A model generated the notes under the pieces. The model did no database searches. It was not told where the DNA came from and saw nothing but the letters and a program-made list of their open reading frames with translations. Both the position numbers and the translations under genes were made by a program. A DNA stretch of 64,000 nucleotides, taken from Elephas maximus indicus. Its lineage: Eukaryota > Chordata > Mammalia > Proboscidea > Elephantidae. The stretch lies in contig NC_064826.1 of assembly GCF_024166365.1 (NCBI RefSeq), positions 58,235,001-58,299,000 on the forward strand. The letters are read 5' to 3'. Each line of letters starts with the position of its first letter. Within the stretch, counting starts at the first letter, position 1. Shown here one piece after another: positions 33,557 to 45,873 of the stretch.

Positions 33557-34564
33557 GAACTTGAGAGATATTTTAAACTGAGAAGAAAACATTCTTTTGT
33601 GGTTACCAGAGGAGAGAGGGAGGGTGGGAGAGAGGCATTCAGTAATTAGACAGTAGATAAGAACTACTTAAGGTGATGGAAAAGGCAACACACAATACAG
33701 GAGAGGTCAGCACAATTGGACTAAACCAAAAGTAAAGAAGTTTCCTGAATAAACTGAGTGCTTTGAAGGCCAGTGTAGCAGGGGCAGGGGTTTGGGGACC
33801 ATGGTTTCAGGGGACATCTAAGTCAATTGGCATGATAAAATCTATTAAGAAAACATTCTGTGTCCCACTTTGAAGAGTGGTGTCTGGGGTCTTAAACGCT
33901 AGGAAGCAGCCATCTGGGATGCATCAATTGGTCTCAACCCACCTGGATCAAGGGAGAATGAAGAACACCAAGGACACAAGGTAATTACGAGCCCACGAGA
34001 CAGAAAGGGCCACATGAACCAGAGACTGCATCATCCTGAGACCAGAAGAACTAGATGGTGCTTGGCTACAACCGATGACTGCTCTTACAGGGAACACAAC
34101 AGAGAACCCCTGAGGGAGCAGGAGAGCAGTGGGATGCAGACCCCAAATTCTCATAAAAAGACCAGACTTATTGGTCTGACTGAGGCTGGAAGGACCCCGG
34201 ACCTTCTTTTGGCCCATGACAGGAACCATTCCCGAAGCCAACTCTTCAGACATGGATTGGACTGGACAATGGGTTGGAGAGTGATGCTGGTGAGGAGTGA
34301 GCTTCTTGGATCAGGTGGACACTTGAGACTATGTTGGCATCTCCTGGCTGGATGGTAGATGAGAGGGTAGAGGTGGTTAGAAGCTGGTGAAACGGACACG
34401 AAAAGAGAGAGTGGAGGGAGAGAGCGGGCTGTCTCTTTAGGCGGAGAGTAATTGGGAGTATGTAGCAAGGTGTTTTTTAGCAAGGTGTATATAAGTTTTT
34501 ATGTGAGAGACTGACTTGATTTGTAAACTTTCACTTAAAGCACAATAAAAATTATAAAAAAAGT
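33557..34564 (+). other. L1 3' UTR and poly(A) end
   Basis: About 1 kb without ORFs lies after ORF2, including 'gagtggtgtctggggtctta', and ends in AATAAA at 34543-34548 and an A-rich tail. The final segment 'tttgtaaactttcacttaaa' parallels the L1 3' ends at 44.07 kb and 49.6 kb on the other strand. Confidence 0.8.
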
Positions 34565-34579
34565 AATTTCAAGTTTGAG

Positions 34580-36130
34580 AACATTTTTCCATTTTTTAAT
34601 AATTTCTTTTACCATGCTTATTAGTATTTAGACTTCCCTCTTAAACTTAGCTTTCTAGAAAGCATTCAAATAATATTTTATAAAAACATAATTTATAGAT
34701 AGTCTCAGTTTGAAAAACAGTGTGTCAATAGAATTATACAGATTAGGAACTTTTATTTCTCATTAGTGGAATTAGAAAATTCAGGTTGTTACGGAACTTT
34801 CTAATACCACATAGATGTCTTTTACTTACCTGCATCTTGAGGTGAGATCTAGAGCTAGATGCTGGTGATTCTTAGAAAGGTATCTGCTTACAGGATGGCC
34901 AAACAGAAGAATCAGGAAGCATAAACTGAAATAGCTGGTTAGTTACGTTGCTCTCTTGATCCTTTGGGAATCAGTAACCAACTATAAAAATGTTCAACAG
35001 TGCAAGCAGTTTCCCCATAGGCTCCAGGGAAGTCTTCTATGAAATGCATTTTTAAAAAAATTGTGGTGAAACTATATACAACAAACCATTTGCCATTTCT
35101 ACATTTTTTGCATGTACAATTTGTGCTTGTTTTAATGTTAGAATTACCTTGCAGCTGGCTCATACTAGCTGGTGAGAGCCAATTTTCAGGAATTTTGCCA
35201 ACCCATTGTTAAACACTGCTGATATTATAGCTTAAATTTTATTAGCTTATTGAAAACAAAGGTAATAAATACTAAGCAATCATCAGTACTAAATTGTTTT
35301 GCTACATTCGTACTATGTAACGGTGTGCTGCTGAGCAATAATGCCCAGCTGCAGGTTCAGCAAAGTCGTGTTAGTGTCTTGAAATTGGCCATGGTGGGTG
35401 TATTCACACCATCGGAATCAGCTGGCACTACAGATCAGGGACTGATCATTGTTTAGTTGGTTGTGTGCTCTAGACTTGGAGTAGACATGTTGGAGGTATT
35501 ATTAGTAATGCAGATTCATGCTGCAAGTGTGTTGTGTCTATAACCATCTCACTGTGAATAGCACGAACTGTTGAGGAAATAGTTTTCCAGCATTCTTAAC
35601 TATTTGGATTTATTAGAACCATCTCCTTGGCTTTATGAAAGACTACACCGTAATTTGCTACAATGACAACAAAAAAATTGTATCCTTTAGGGATACAATT
35701 TTAAAACAAAGTTGATGAGAATGATTTTCAGGATTTTGTAGATACTGATACAGAATCAACGTTCTAACCCCCAAGATTAAACAAAAAAATGGAAGAAAAA
35801 AAACCCCACTTGTAATCAGTAGTGCTGAGGTTAAAAGAAAGTCTCAGTTTAATGAAAATAATTTGCACGAGGATGAGAAATGGTTTAGCAGTAAAGCACA
35901 CATCAGATTTAATGACAGTACATTTACTGGGAAAATGTTAATGGATGGGGACGCAACTCAATTTTTCAAATCATGGTTGAATTCCAGTCATAAGATGGGT
36001 ATGGGTATAAAAGTTAGGCAAAAATCAATGGAAGCATTCTGTGAGAATCAATTGGCTGTATGAAACTGACAAAAAATATTGTATATTTTATTACTATTTG
36101 TAAAGTATTTGCTATACATCCTGTATGCAC
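34580..36130. other. Unclassified intergenic sequence
   Basis: A stretch near 35045-35110 resembles an old L1 3' fragment. A 66-codon open frame at 35863-36063 lies in a continuous reading stretch from about 35830, but I recognise no domain. Nothing else is identifiable. Confidence 0.4.
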
Positions 36131-36289
36131 TGAAAAACTCATTGCCATCAAGTCAATTCTGACTCATAGCAACCCTATAGGACAAAGTAGAACTGCCCCA
36201 TAGGTTTCTAAGGAATAGCTGGTGGATTCAAGCTGAAGACCTTTTGGTTAGCAGCTGAGCTCTTAACCACTGCATCACCAGGGCTCCAC
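36131..36289 (-). mobile_element. AfroSINE
   Basis: It has the reverse body 'catcaagtcaattctgactc' and the head end 'catcaccagggctcca'. The flanks near 36115 (acatcctgtat) and 36290 (acatcctttat) form an imperfect duplication. Confidence 0.9.
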
Positions 36290-36869
36290 ACATCCTTTAT
36301 ATGAATAAAATTTATAATAACCTTATGTACATATAAAATTTTTTGTAAAAGAGCCAGTTAAACATTTACCAGCACACCACTGGCTGTACCCTAAAGGGAA
36401 GAGTGTTGTTTGCACTCAAGGACTTAGTGAAATATATTTGGGTTTCAAGCTGTGGACTTGATATTAACTTGGCACATCAAAGGTAGCTGTAACAGGGTTT
36501 TCTTATGCACATCTAGGCAAACTTTAAAAAATTGATCTTCAGGGCTTTTGCATTCTCCTTTTTGTTCTTGTCTTCCAAATTTTGTAGAAACTATCACAGG
36601 CTCTTAGGCATCCCTCATGTGGCCATGTGACTGCCCCAAGCCCTTGCTTCACAGTTGAACCCTCTTTGTAGAGCCCTTGAGTTTTGAAATCGCCACTCTG
36701 CCCCATTTAACTTCTATCCACTGGGTGCAGAAGGCCTCTTACCGTTGTAGCCTGATTTAAACTGATAAACAGTGTAAAATGTTGCTGGCATTTTGTGATA
36801 GTTTTTTTTTTTTTTTTAGCTTTAATGAATCTTTAATAGTAGAATATTGTGGAAGGTTTCAAAAAAAAG

Positions 36870-37345
36870 AAAGATCATTAAAGTTTTTAAAATAGAAATT
36901 AACAGAAGAAAAATCACCTACCACCCAGAGAGAACCATTGTTAATGTTTTGCTGTGTATCCCTCCGTGCTGCTTTCTACGTGTAGAAATAGTATCATCCT
37001 GTATATTACTATTTTCTAACTTGTCTTTCACTTTTTCATTTCATTAAATATTCTTAGTTTGCACTATTTTTAATTGCTGCAGAGTATTCAATTGTGTGAT
37101 TGTTCTACACATTTGTTAACCAATACCGTTACTTAGATCGTTTTCAAAATTATATTATTACAAAAAGCAGAAATAACATTATAATTAAAATTTTGCTGAC
37201 ATCCGGATTGTTTTCTTAGGACACATGCTTAAAGCTAGATTGCCGAGCCAAGGTGTTTGAAACTATTTTTAGTTTTTTTTTTTTAATTACCTCACAGGAA
37301 GTTTGTAACAATTTATACTACCATCAACAAGATTCTAGAGCATTT
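36870..37345 (+). repeat. Old L1-derived or unclassified mammalian repeat
   Basis: 'ccacccagagagaaccattg', 'aattgctgcagagtattcaa', 'gattgttctacacatttgtt' match a widespread old repeat pattern, shared in part with 4690-5060. Confidence 0.5.
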
Positions 37346-37366
37346 AGGTTTATATATAGAGAGATG

Positions 37367-37503
37367 AGCATATCCCACCTGAATCTAGAGACCATCTCCA
37401 GAATAGATTTGATGCATTGAACACTAATGACTGAAGACCAGACGAGTTGTGGAATGACATCAAGGATGTCGCACAGAAAGAAAGCGAGAGGTCATTAAAA
37501 AGT
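37367..37503 (+). mobile_element. RTE LINE internal fragment
   Basis: 'tatcccacctgaatctagag', 'gaatagatttgatgcattga', 'gacgagttgtggaatgacat' match the RTE copy at 62.9-63.2 kb. Both ends are truncated. Confidence 0.85.
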
Positions 37504-38138
37504 GGTACTAGGAAACTGGATTGTAAACGGAGTTGTTAAGGTGGTTATTGCTGGGTGGTGAGCTTATGGGCATTTCTCTTTATTTGTAGTTTGTAATATT
37601 TTACAGTGAACATTAAAAGGAACGAAGAATCCTGCTAATTAAAACAAATAAGCTCAATGCACATTAACAAAACGGAAAAGGCAAAACGAAAAGGCAAATG
37701 ACAAACTAGAAAAAATATCTGCAACATATTTAATGTGGTTTATATCCTATATACAGAAGATACATCAGTAAAAGGGAGAGGTGTGTGTCAGTGCAGGCAA
37801 TCTGTCCGTTGACTACTCTGCACTTTGCCCTACCACTCCCTCACCTGCAATGTTGCAGTCGCACCCACATGCACACTCCCTGGCCTACCCACACCCACCC
37901 TCACTTACAATCCTCCATCCACACACCCATACCTGACCTCACCTACCTACCCAGTAATTTGTGGTCACGGATTTCAAAGATTCCTAATCCCTAACTTAAA
38001 AACAACAGTGACTTAGCTTAAAATTATGAAACCGTAGAGCTGGAAACCACCCTTCAGTGTTACAAATAAAGTTTTAAAAGTTCAAATGATTAACAAGGTC
38101 ATACAGCCAGTAGTTTTTATGAGTCCTAATAATAAGCC

Positions 38139-38305
38139 GGAAACCCTGGTGGTGTAGTAGTTAAGAGGTACGGCTGCTAACCAAAAAGTCAGCAGTTCAA
38201 ATCCACCAGGAGCTCTTTGGAAACCCTATGGGGCAGTTCTACTCTGTCCTATAGGGTCGCTATGAGTCGGAATCGACTCGGTGGCAATGGGTTTGGGTTT
38301 TTTGG
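38139..38305 (+). mobile_element. AfroSINE with perfect 11-bp target-site duplication
   Basis: It runs from 'ggaaaccctggtggtgtag' to 'gggtttgggttttttgg'. It is flanked by AATAATAAGCC at 38128-38138 and 38306-38316. It has very low divergence from the local consensus. Confidence 0.96.
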
Positions 38306-39002
38306 AATAATAAGCCAGGTTGCCTGGAACTCTTTCCAATGTCCCTGTATTAAAAAAAAAAAAAAAAAAACCTCAATAATGTCCTGAATACACTCTTCTC
38401 TCAATATGAAATTGAGATGAAATACAAAATTGAGACAGATGGGGCCTGTTGCTGCAAAAGTGATAGATTCTTTGACAACTATCCCATCTCAGAGGATGGT
38501 TGTTTTGCAAAATTAGTAATGCTGTCACCCTTGCAATAGTTGGTGAGCACATGCCCTGATTCTGGCTAGTAAAACTTGAAGGGAAGTCGGGGGAGAGGTA
38601 CATCTAGGAAATACTTACTCTTAAGAAACTGATTTAAGTAGAAGCAGTTGTCGGGAACTGTTACATCTGTTTTATTACTGCTCTGAGGATAAACACACCA
38701 ACAGACTCGCAGGGCACAAAGCCAAGCCACTGCCTCACTGCACCCAAATGGCAAACTTCTGAGAAATAAATTTTGTTATTTAGTCCAGCTGAGTCAGCGT
38801 TTTTGGTTACTTGCAGAAAAGAAGCACCTTTCCTGAAAAACAGAAACTTCTCAAGCAAAATTTTTATTCTTTAAATATCCTGGCAAATTATTTAAAGTAC
38901 ATATCTATTTTTTGTTCAAGTAAACCTACATGAGACCTAGGAATCCTATGACTTAGGATTGCATGTTTTAAAAAATGTAGAGAAGACTTTCTTTTTTAAA
39001 GT

Positions 39003-39190
39003 TAGGTTTGTTTTGTTGATTTCAACTCACAGCAGCCCCATGTGACAGAATAGAGCTGACCCATAGAGTTCTCTTGGCTATAATCTTCACACATCACACA
39101 GATCTTTCTCCTAGGAGCTGCTGGTGGGTTTGAACCACCAACCTTTTGGTTAGCAGCCGAGTGCTTAACCATGGGGCCACCAGGGCTCCT
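39003..39190 (-). mobile_element. AfroSINE (longer subtype)
   Basis: It has the reverse body 'tgttgatttcaactcacagc', the middle 'ttggctataatcttcacaca' and the head 'gtgggtttgaaccaccaac'. Confidence 0.88.
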
Positions 39191-39277
39191 TAAAGTCAGT
39201 TCTTTTGAGTTTTAATTTACATATGTTAAAATCCACCCTTTAAAAAATAGTTTTGATTACCTAAACATAAACATAAG

Positions 39278-39487
39278 GGAGTCCCTGTATGGTGCAAATG
39301 GTTAAGTGCTCAGCTATTCATCGAAAAGTCAGTGCTTTGGGCCAACCCAGAGGCATCTGGGAAGACAGGACTCATGATCTACTTCTGAAAGGTCACAGCC
39401 TTGAAAACCCTATGGAGCAGTTCTACTCAGCACACATGGGGTCACCATGAGTCGGAATCAACTCAAGGGCAACTAACAACGACAAAA
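39278..39487 (+). mobile_element. AfroSINE with an RTE-identical tail
   Basis: The head is 'ggagtccctgtatggtgcaa' and the middle 'atctacttctgaaaggtcac'. The end is 'ggcaactaacaacgacaaaa', the same 3' end type as the RTE copies and unlike the 'gggtttggttt' tails of most AfroSINEs here. Confidence 0.9.
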
Positions 39488-39711
39488 ACTAACGCAAGTG
39501 AAACCTGGGGCCCTGGTCATGTTTGTTAGTTTTAATGGTGATGGTTGGGTCCGCTGGAGACTTCTACCTTTCACAACACTGTCAATGTCCAAACGAGTGT
39601 GGCTTATCTGGAATCTAGTTGTGGAATGGGAATGTCCCCTAGAGATCCTAGATAGCCAGAATACTGCATCATTTGTTCTCAATTCTGGCTGAAAAATTAA
39701 ATCTAGATTTA

Positions 39712-41452
39712 TTGTTGTTTTCTTGTTAGGTGCCGTCAAGTCAGTTCTGACTCATAGCAGTTCTACGCGCAACAGAACGAAACTGCCCAGTCCTGCACCA
39801 TCCTCAAAATTGTTGCTATGTTTGAGTCCATTGTTGTGGCCACTGTGTCAAGCCATCTCATTGAGGTCTTTCTCTTTTTCTTTGACCTTCTGCTTTACCG
39901 ATCATGATGTCCTTCTCCAGGGAAAGATCCCTCCTGATAATATGTCTAAAGTATGTGAAACGGAGTCTTGTCATCCTCACTTCTAAGGAGCATTCTGGCT
40001 ATACTTCTTCCAAGACAGATTTGTTTGTTCTGGCAGTCCATGGTATATTCAATATTTTTTGCCAACACATTATTCAAAGGCATCAGTTTCTCTTTGATCT
40101 TCCTTATTTATTGTCCAGCTTTCACAGGAATATTTAAAAAAAAAAAAAAAGAAGTTGAATATTAGGCAATTGAATATACCATGGCTTGGGTCAGGTACAC
40201 TTTAGTCCTCAAAGTGACATCTTTACTTTTTAACACTTTAAAGAGGTCTTCTGCAGCAGATTTGCCCAATGCAATATGTTGTTAGATTTCTTGACTGCTG
40301 TTTCCATGGGTATTGATTGTGGATCCAAGTGAAATGAAATCCTAGACAACTTCAGCCTTTTCTCCATTTATCATGATGTCGCATATTGGTCTAGTTGTGA
40401 AGATTTTTGTTTTCTTTATGTTGAGGCATAATCCATACAGAAGTCTTTGATCTTCATTAGTAAGTGCTTTAAGTCCTCTTCACTTTTAGCAAGCAAGGTT
40501 GTGTCATCTGTATATCGTAGGTTGTTAATGAGTCTTCCTTCAATCCTGATGCTGGGTTCTTCTTCATATAGTTCATCTTCTAGGATTATTTGCTTAGCAT
40601 ACAGATTGCGTAAGAATGGTGAAAGGATACAACCCTGATGCATGCCTTTTCTGCTTTTAAACTGTGCAGTATCCCCTTGTTCTGTTCAAATGACTGCCGC
40701 TTGGTCTGTGTGCAAGTTCCTCATGAGCACAATTAAGGTTGTCCTGGAATTCCCATTCTTCACAGTGTAATCCGTAATTTGTTATGATCCACACAGTTGA
40801 ATACCTTTGCATAGTCAGTAAAACACCTGTAAACTTCTTTCTGGTATTCTCTGCTTTCAGCCAAGATCCATCTGACATTAGCAATCATATCCCTTGTTCC
40901 ACATCCTCTTCTGAATCTGGCTTGAATTTCTGGCGGATACCTGTCATACTGCTGCAACTGTTTTTGAATTATCTTCAGCAAAGTTTTCCTTGTGTGTGAT
41001 ATTAATGATGTTGTTTGATAATTTCCACATTCTGTTGGGTCACCTTTCTTTGGAATGGGCACAAATATGGATCTCTTCCAGTTAGTTGGCTAGATAGCTG
41101 TCTTCCAAATTTCTTGGCATATGTGAGTGAGCACTTCCAGGGTTGCATCTATTTGTTGAAACTTCTCAGTTGGTATTACATCAGTTCCTGGAGCCTTGTT
41201 TTTTGTCATTGTCTTCAATGCAGCTTGGACTTCTTCCCTCAATACCATTGATTCTTGATCACATGCTACCTCCTGAAATTGTTGAACATCGACCAATTCT
41301 TTTTGGTACAGTGACTCTGTGTATTCCTTCCATCTTTTTTTGATGCTTCCTGTGTTGTTCAATATTTTGCCCATAGAATCCTTCAATATTGCGACTTGTG
41401 GCTTGAATTTTTTTTCTTCAGTTCTTTCAGCTTGAGAAATGCCGAGTGTGTT
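39712..41452 (-). mobile_element. RTE-clade LINE, 5'-truncated, decayed
   Basis: On the minus strand this encodes pieces of an RTE reverse transcriptase: MPIPKKGDPTECGNYQTTSL (from 41062), FTDYAKVFNCVDHNKLRI, and the catalytic-site region RYTDDTTLLAKSEEDLKHL (40416-40643). The catalytic block reads YTDD. Upstream is KIKKRWKEYTES-type sequence near 41.3 kb. Stops and frameshifts separate the pieces. The 3' end carries 'cgtcaagtcagttctgactc', homologous to the AfroSINE tail. This is the likely machinery class that moved AfroSINEs. Confidence 0.9.
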
Positions 41453-41865
41453 CTTCCCTCTTAAATATTGACAACACACTTTAGAATTTTCTAATATGTA
41501 AAGAGTATTTAAAACATAAAAAAATAGGAGTAATATAAATAATACAAACATACATGTTCCCACCATAAATCTTGAGAAATAAAAATTAATAAATCTTTAG
41601 TGTATGCGTACTTAACACAGCCTAATGTTAATTTATGTGCTTGCACTCCTTCCTAACAACACAAGGATTTGAAAAGCTTGAATTCCAAACATATGCAAGG
41701 CAGGCTTATGGTTTTGAATTCCTCTGGGGAAACTTTTTCCCCTTTACCCAGCACCAAAGATATAACAGAAAAAATTTCTATTGTCTTCTGCATCATTGGT
41801 ATATAAACTGAGGGGAATAACCATTGGAATTCCAGCTTCCATTAGACTCTTACCTTTGGGTAGGA

Positions 41866-42075
41866 AGGTCTCTGGGTGGTACGAACAATTTGTGCTCAAC
41901 TACTGACTGAAAAGTTGGCAGTTCAAACCTACCAAGTGGCACTGTGGAAGAAAGACCTGGCGATCTGCTTCAGTAGAAGATTACAACCAAGAAAACCCTA
42001 TGGAGCTCAGATCTACCCTGTAACACATGAGTCAGCATGAGTCACAATCAACCTGATGGCAGGGGGTTGGTTGAT
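41866..42075 (+). mobile_element. AfroSINE (longer subtype)
   Basis: It runs from 'aggtctctgggtggtacgaa' through 'agttggcagttcaaacctac' to 'acaatcaacctgatggcagg'. Confidence 0.88.
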
Positions 42076-42239
42076 TAGTTTGAATTTTGTCTTTTGGTCC
42101 TCTTCACCAAGCACAGCTTTCAATACAGAAGCCCAGGAACACCAGGGTTTGATCCTCTGGGTAAAAGCTAATTCTGTACTCACTTATCTCCCAAGGAAAA
42201 CAGGCTAAGGAGTTATTTCACATTGAAAAAAGGGACAGA

Positions 42240-43010
42240 TTACCAAAAATGTGCGATAATCATTAACCTTTATGCAGGAATAGTACAGTCTCAAAATTTA
42301 AAAAGCAAAAACTGACAGGACTCCAAGGAGAAATGGACTAATCCACAATTCTACTGGGAAGTTTTTACACATCTCTTTCAGAAACCAAAATATCAGTTAT
42401 GCAGAAATTAAGAACTGAGAGTATGACAACAGCACAATGAAACTGCAAGATTTAATATACTCATACGACTTTGCATTCAACAAAAAGAGAATGCACGTTC
42501 TTTTCAATATGGATTATATCTGAAAATTGACCTTGCAATAGACCACAGAGGAAGTGGTCCACGAATCCCAGAATACACACACTCACATACACACGCACAT
42601 ACATACGTATATACGTACCTTGTTTACTAATCAGTCAACAACAAAAAAGATATTTTTGAAACTTCTGTAAAATTTAAAGCATGCATTTAAATAATTTTTT
42701 GGCTAAAGAAAGCATATAAAAATCCAAATTACAAAAATTTGGAAGATAATGAAAGCAATATGTTATGATGTACCTAAAGCAGTGTTCAAAGAGAAATTCA
42801 TATCCTTAAATGCATGTATTAGATAACAAGAAAGATCGAATATAAATGAGAACAGAAGTCGAAAAAAAGAACAATGTAAATAGTCTAAAGTACAATGAAA
42901 GAACTAAAACAGCCCAAAAAGCCGTTAGAGTTTATTAAGAAAAGTGAAAGCTAGTTCTTCAAGAAGTCTGATAAGATAGACCCAAGGCATCACTAATAGC
43001 AGCTAAAAGG
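42240..43010 (+). repeat. Old L1 ORF2 endonuclease-region fragment
   Basis: Its degraded endonuclease-domain sequence is homologous in order to 30.06-30.7 kb of the intact-length L1 ('gaatgcacgttcttttcaat', 'gaccacagaggaag'). It holds a short CA/TA-rich run at about 42578-42618. Confidence 0.65.
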
Positions 43011-43346
43011 GAAACAACAACAAAAAGCCTACCGTTTAATAATATTCGTCAAGAAATTTTCTCCTTAATTAGTTCACTTTTTTACATTTTTATTAAAAGT
43101 TACTTTTTTTCTTTTCAAGCAACTTTTACATACGTAATATGAATAGTTATAAAAATTTACGAATTACATATATGTAGATTTGGGAGGACTCAGTGTTTTC
43201 CAAGAAGATGAAAGAGTAGCTAACGGTGCACCAAGTCAAAAATGATTTGGAAATGCTCATTTTTGTTCAAATTGTGTTTGGAATTAAATGCTTTGTCAGC
43301 TCTTTCTGGATGCAGCTGCTGCTTTAAAGTACGTAAACTGTACATA

Positions 43347-43513
43347 AAAAAAAAAAAAAAGACCCAAACCTGCTGCTGTCGAGTCGGTTCGGACTCATAA
43401 CAACCCTATAGGGCAGAGTAGAACTGCCTCATAGAGTTTTCAAGGAGCGCCTGGAGGATTCGAACTGCTGACCTTTTGGTTATCAGCCGTAGCACTTAAC
43501 CGCTGCGCCACCT
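43347..43513 (-). mobile_element. AfroSINE with perfect 11-bp target-site duplication
   Basis: It has a poly(A) tail (43347-43361), the body 'gtcgagtcggttcggactca' and the head 'aaccgctgcgccacc'. It is flanked by AACTGTACATA at 43336-43346 and 43514-43524. Confidence 0.95.
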
Positions 43514-44071
43514 AACTGTACATACTTTTGTTTTTCTCAGTTCATACTTTTTGTTTTGTGAATGCTTACCTGACTCCCAGAGTACAGCCATTGAATCTGA
43601 AATAACATTCCATGGAATCAAATACGTACTCAATCTTTTACAAAATGCAGCGGTTGTCATCAGTAAAAAAAATACTAGGTGACAGCAGGTAAATAGAAGG
43701 CTTCCTGCTTTCAAAAGAGTAAAAGTTCTCTAAGTGACTCACTAATTGGGATTCTAAATTGCCTCAATTGCTCTCATTCATTCATTCGTTTCCTAATTAA
43801 TAATGCATTTATTTAAACAGTCACCGGGTGCCTTCTCTGTGTCAGGCACTTCTTGAATTCAATCCCATGAGGGATGGTTTTGTGGAACCATGTACAGTTT
43901 TCATCTGTTTCTTCCAAGGTATATAAAAGTCAACTGTGCTTACAATAGGCTTTGAAGAGCCTCAGGTCCAGTATTTTTCATCTGGTTTTCTGTGCCTCTA
44001 ACATTGGCACCAACTTACTTCCTGTCTTTTTTCTTCTAGTCTGGGATTGTCAACCTGTTTTGCCTGTGTTT

Positions 44072-44415
44072 TTTTTTTAAAAAATTTTTTTTTTATTGTA
44101 CTTTCGATGGAGGTTTACAGAACAAACTAGTTTCTCATTAAACAGTTGGTACACATATTGGTTTATGACATTGGTTAGTAACCCCACGACATGTCAGCAC
44201 TCTCCCTTCTCGACCTTGGCTTCCCTATTACCAGCTTTCCTGTACCCTCCTGCCTACTAGTTCTTGCCCCTGGGCTGGTGTTCCTCTTTAGTCTCATTTT
44301 GTTTTATAGGCCTGTCTAATCTTTGGCTGAAGGGTGAACCTTTGGAGTGACGTCATTACGGAGCTAAAACGGTGTCTATTGGCCGTACTCTAGGAGTTTC
44401 TCCAGTCTCTGTCAT
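44072..44415 (-). mobile_element. L1 3' UTR fragment
   Basis: On the minus strand it ends 'tgtaaacctccatcgaaagt' then 'acaataaaaaa'. It is closely related to 49585-50410 over more than 300 bp ('acatgtcagcactctccctt' on plus). Confidence 0.8.
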
Positions 44416-45229
44416 TGCCTGCAGTTTTTGTTTGTGCATTAGTTCATTTTTTATTCCTGGATTGAGTACTTGTTATATAGTAAATGCAGAGCTAGGTGCT
44501 CAGGGGTAGTGCAAGCAAAACACAAGAATTGGTTTGTGCTTTTCTGACACTTAAAATCAATCACTTCTCTGGAATTCTGAAGCACTTTGTATGTGTTCTG
44601 GTACAGGTTTTTGCATATGGTGTTATAGTTAGTCAGCAAATATATTGTTCATCCCCCACACCTGGTATGATTCATGGCATATTTTAGACATCTACATACT
44701 TTGTGGGATATGTAATCTAGACAGGGAAACCTGACACTGCACGTATAGTATACATATAATACTATCGCTGGAAGTTGTAAGTAGGAGCCCAAATTGGTCC
44801 TATCAAAAATAAATGGTATAGCAGTGCTAAGGCAGAGAAAGTCAAAATTGCTTTGTTCACACCATTTTTCCATCATTAAGTGTTCTTCCTGGAGACCTGT
44901 TCAACACTTCCTTTGTGATATCATTCAAGACCAGAACTCTTAACCCTTCTTGATCAGTTAAATCTGTTTTTCTAACTTAGCTTATTATGTGTGCATGGCT
45001 CTTCAGAAAATATTATAAAACTTAAGAGGTGGTCACTGGGAGTTATTTTCCTTTATTTCACTCAACGTATCTTGCAAAAAAATAGATCCTCCGTAATTAT
45101 GTGATGACTGAGATGCCTAGAATAGATTACTTTAAAGTAATTTCCAATAAAATTCCAAAATAAGTAGATTCTTGGGAGAAAAAAAAGTCTAAACATAATA
45201 CACATGTTAGTTCAAATGCTTGTATCTGT

Positions 45230-45375
45230 ATAATGCTTTACAGTATATAAGTGCTTTTATATACATTTTCTTATTTAATATTTCTTGTTTTGTGAGTTGC
45301 GGATTGTACTTCCTACTTCACAGGTGATTGAACTGATACTAATCAAATTGAAATAACTTGCCCCTGGTCTCACTA
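45230..45375 (+). repeat. MIR-type SINE
   Basis: 'cagtatataagtgcttttat', 'ttcacaggtgattgaactga' and 'aacttgcccctggtctcact' follow the MIR 3' pattern. Confidence 0.55.
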
Positions 45376-45380
45376 ATTAA

Positions 45381-45727
45381 GGAGCCCTGGTGGCACAGTG
45401 AACCCTGGTGGCATCGTGGTTAAGAGTACAGCTACTAACCAAAAGGCTGACAGTTTGAATCTACCTAGCGCTCCTTTGAAACCCTATGGGGCAGTTCTAC
45501 TCTGTCCTAAAGGGTCACTATGGGTCGGTATTGACTTAACAGCAGCGGGATTGGGTTGGTGGCACAGTGGAGCCCTTGTGGTGCAGTGGTTGAGAGCTAC
45601 GGCTGCTAACCAAAAGGTAGGCAGTTAGAATCCACTGGCTGTTCCTTGGAAACACTATGGGGCAGTTCTGCTCTGTCCTATAGGGTTGCTATGAGTTGGA
45701 ATCAACTCATCAGCAGTGGGTTTGGTT
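45381..45727 (+). mobile_element. AfroSINE with duplicated head, host of a nested AfroSINE
   Basis: The outer element begins 'ggagccctggtggcacagtg', resumes after the nested copy as 'gagcccttgtggtgcagtgg', and runs to 'agtgggtttggtt'. It is flanked by TGGTCTCACTAATTAA (45365-45380) and TGGTCTCACTCATTAA (45728-45743), 15 of 16 matching. Its first 20 bases are thus a second, partial head. Confidence 0.85.
45401..45559 (+). mobile_element. AfroSINE nested in another AfroSINE
   Basis: It is a full-length copy from 'aaccctggtggcatcgtggt' to 'agcgggattgggttgg'. It is bounded by TGGCACAGTG at 45391-45400 and 45560-45569, which is itself AfroSINE head sequence. Confidence 0.9.
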
Positions 45728-45748
45728 TGGTCTCACTCATTAATTCCA

Positions 45749-45873
45749 GAAACCCTGGTGGGCAATGGCTAGTCAAAAGGCAGGCAGTTTGAATCTACCA
45801 GCTGCTCCTTGGAAACCTTATGGGGGCAATTCTAGTATGAGTCGAAGCCTACTCTTCGGCCCATAACAACAAA
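45749..45873 (+). mobile_element. AfroSINE, third of the cluster, internally deleted
   Basis: 'gaaaccctggtgggcaatgg' leads to 'ggcagtttgaatctaccagc' with the A-box region shortened. The tail is reduced to 'atgagtcgaagcctactctt' and 'aacaacaaa'. Confidence 0.82.

Larger units (their letters stand above)
26832..34564 (+). mobile_element. Full-length LINE-1 retrotransposon, inactivated
   Basis: It starts 'gaggtggagccaagatggc' and ends 'cacaataaaaattataaaaaa'. It is flanked by near-identical direct repeats AATTTCGAAGTTTGAG (26816-26831) and AATTTCAAGTTTGAG (34565-34579), one base apart. The order is 5' UTR, ORF1, a spacer of about 460 bp, ORF2, and a 3' UTR of about 1 kb. The length is about 7.7 kb including an AfroSINE inserted in the 5' UTR. 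Both ORFs carry several stops and frameshifts, so it cannot move on its own. Confidence 0.93.
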
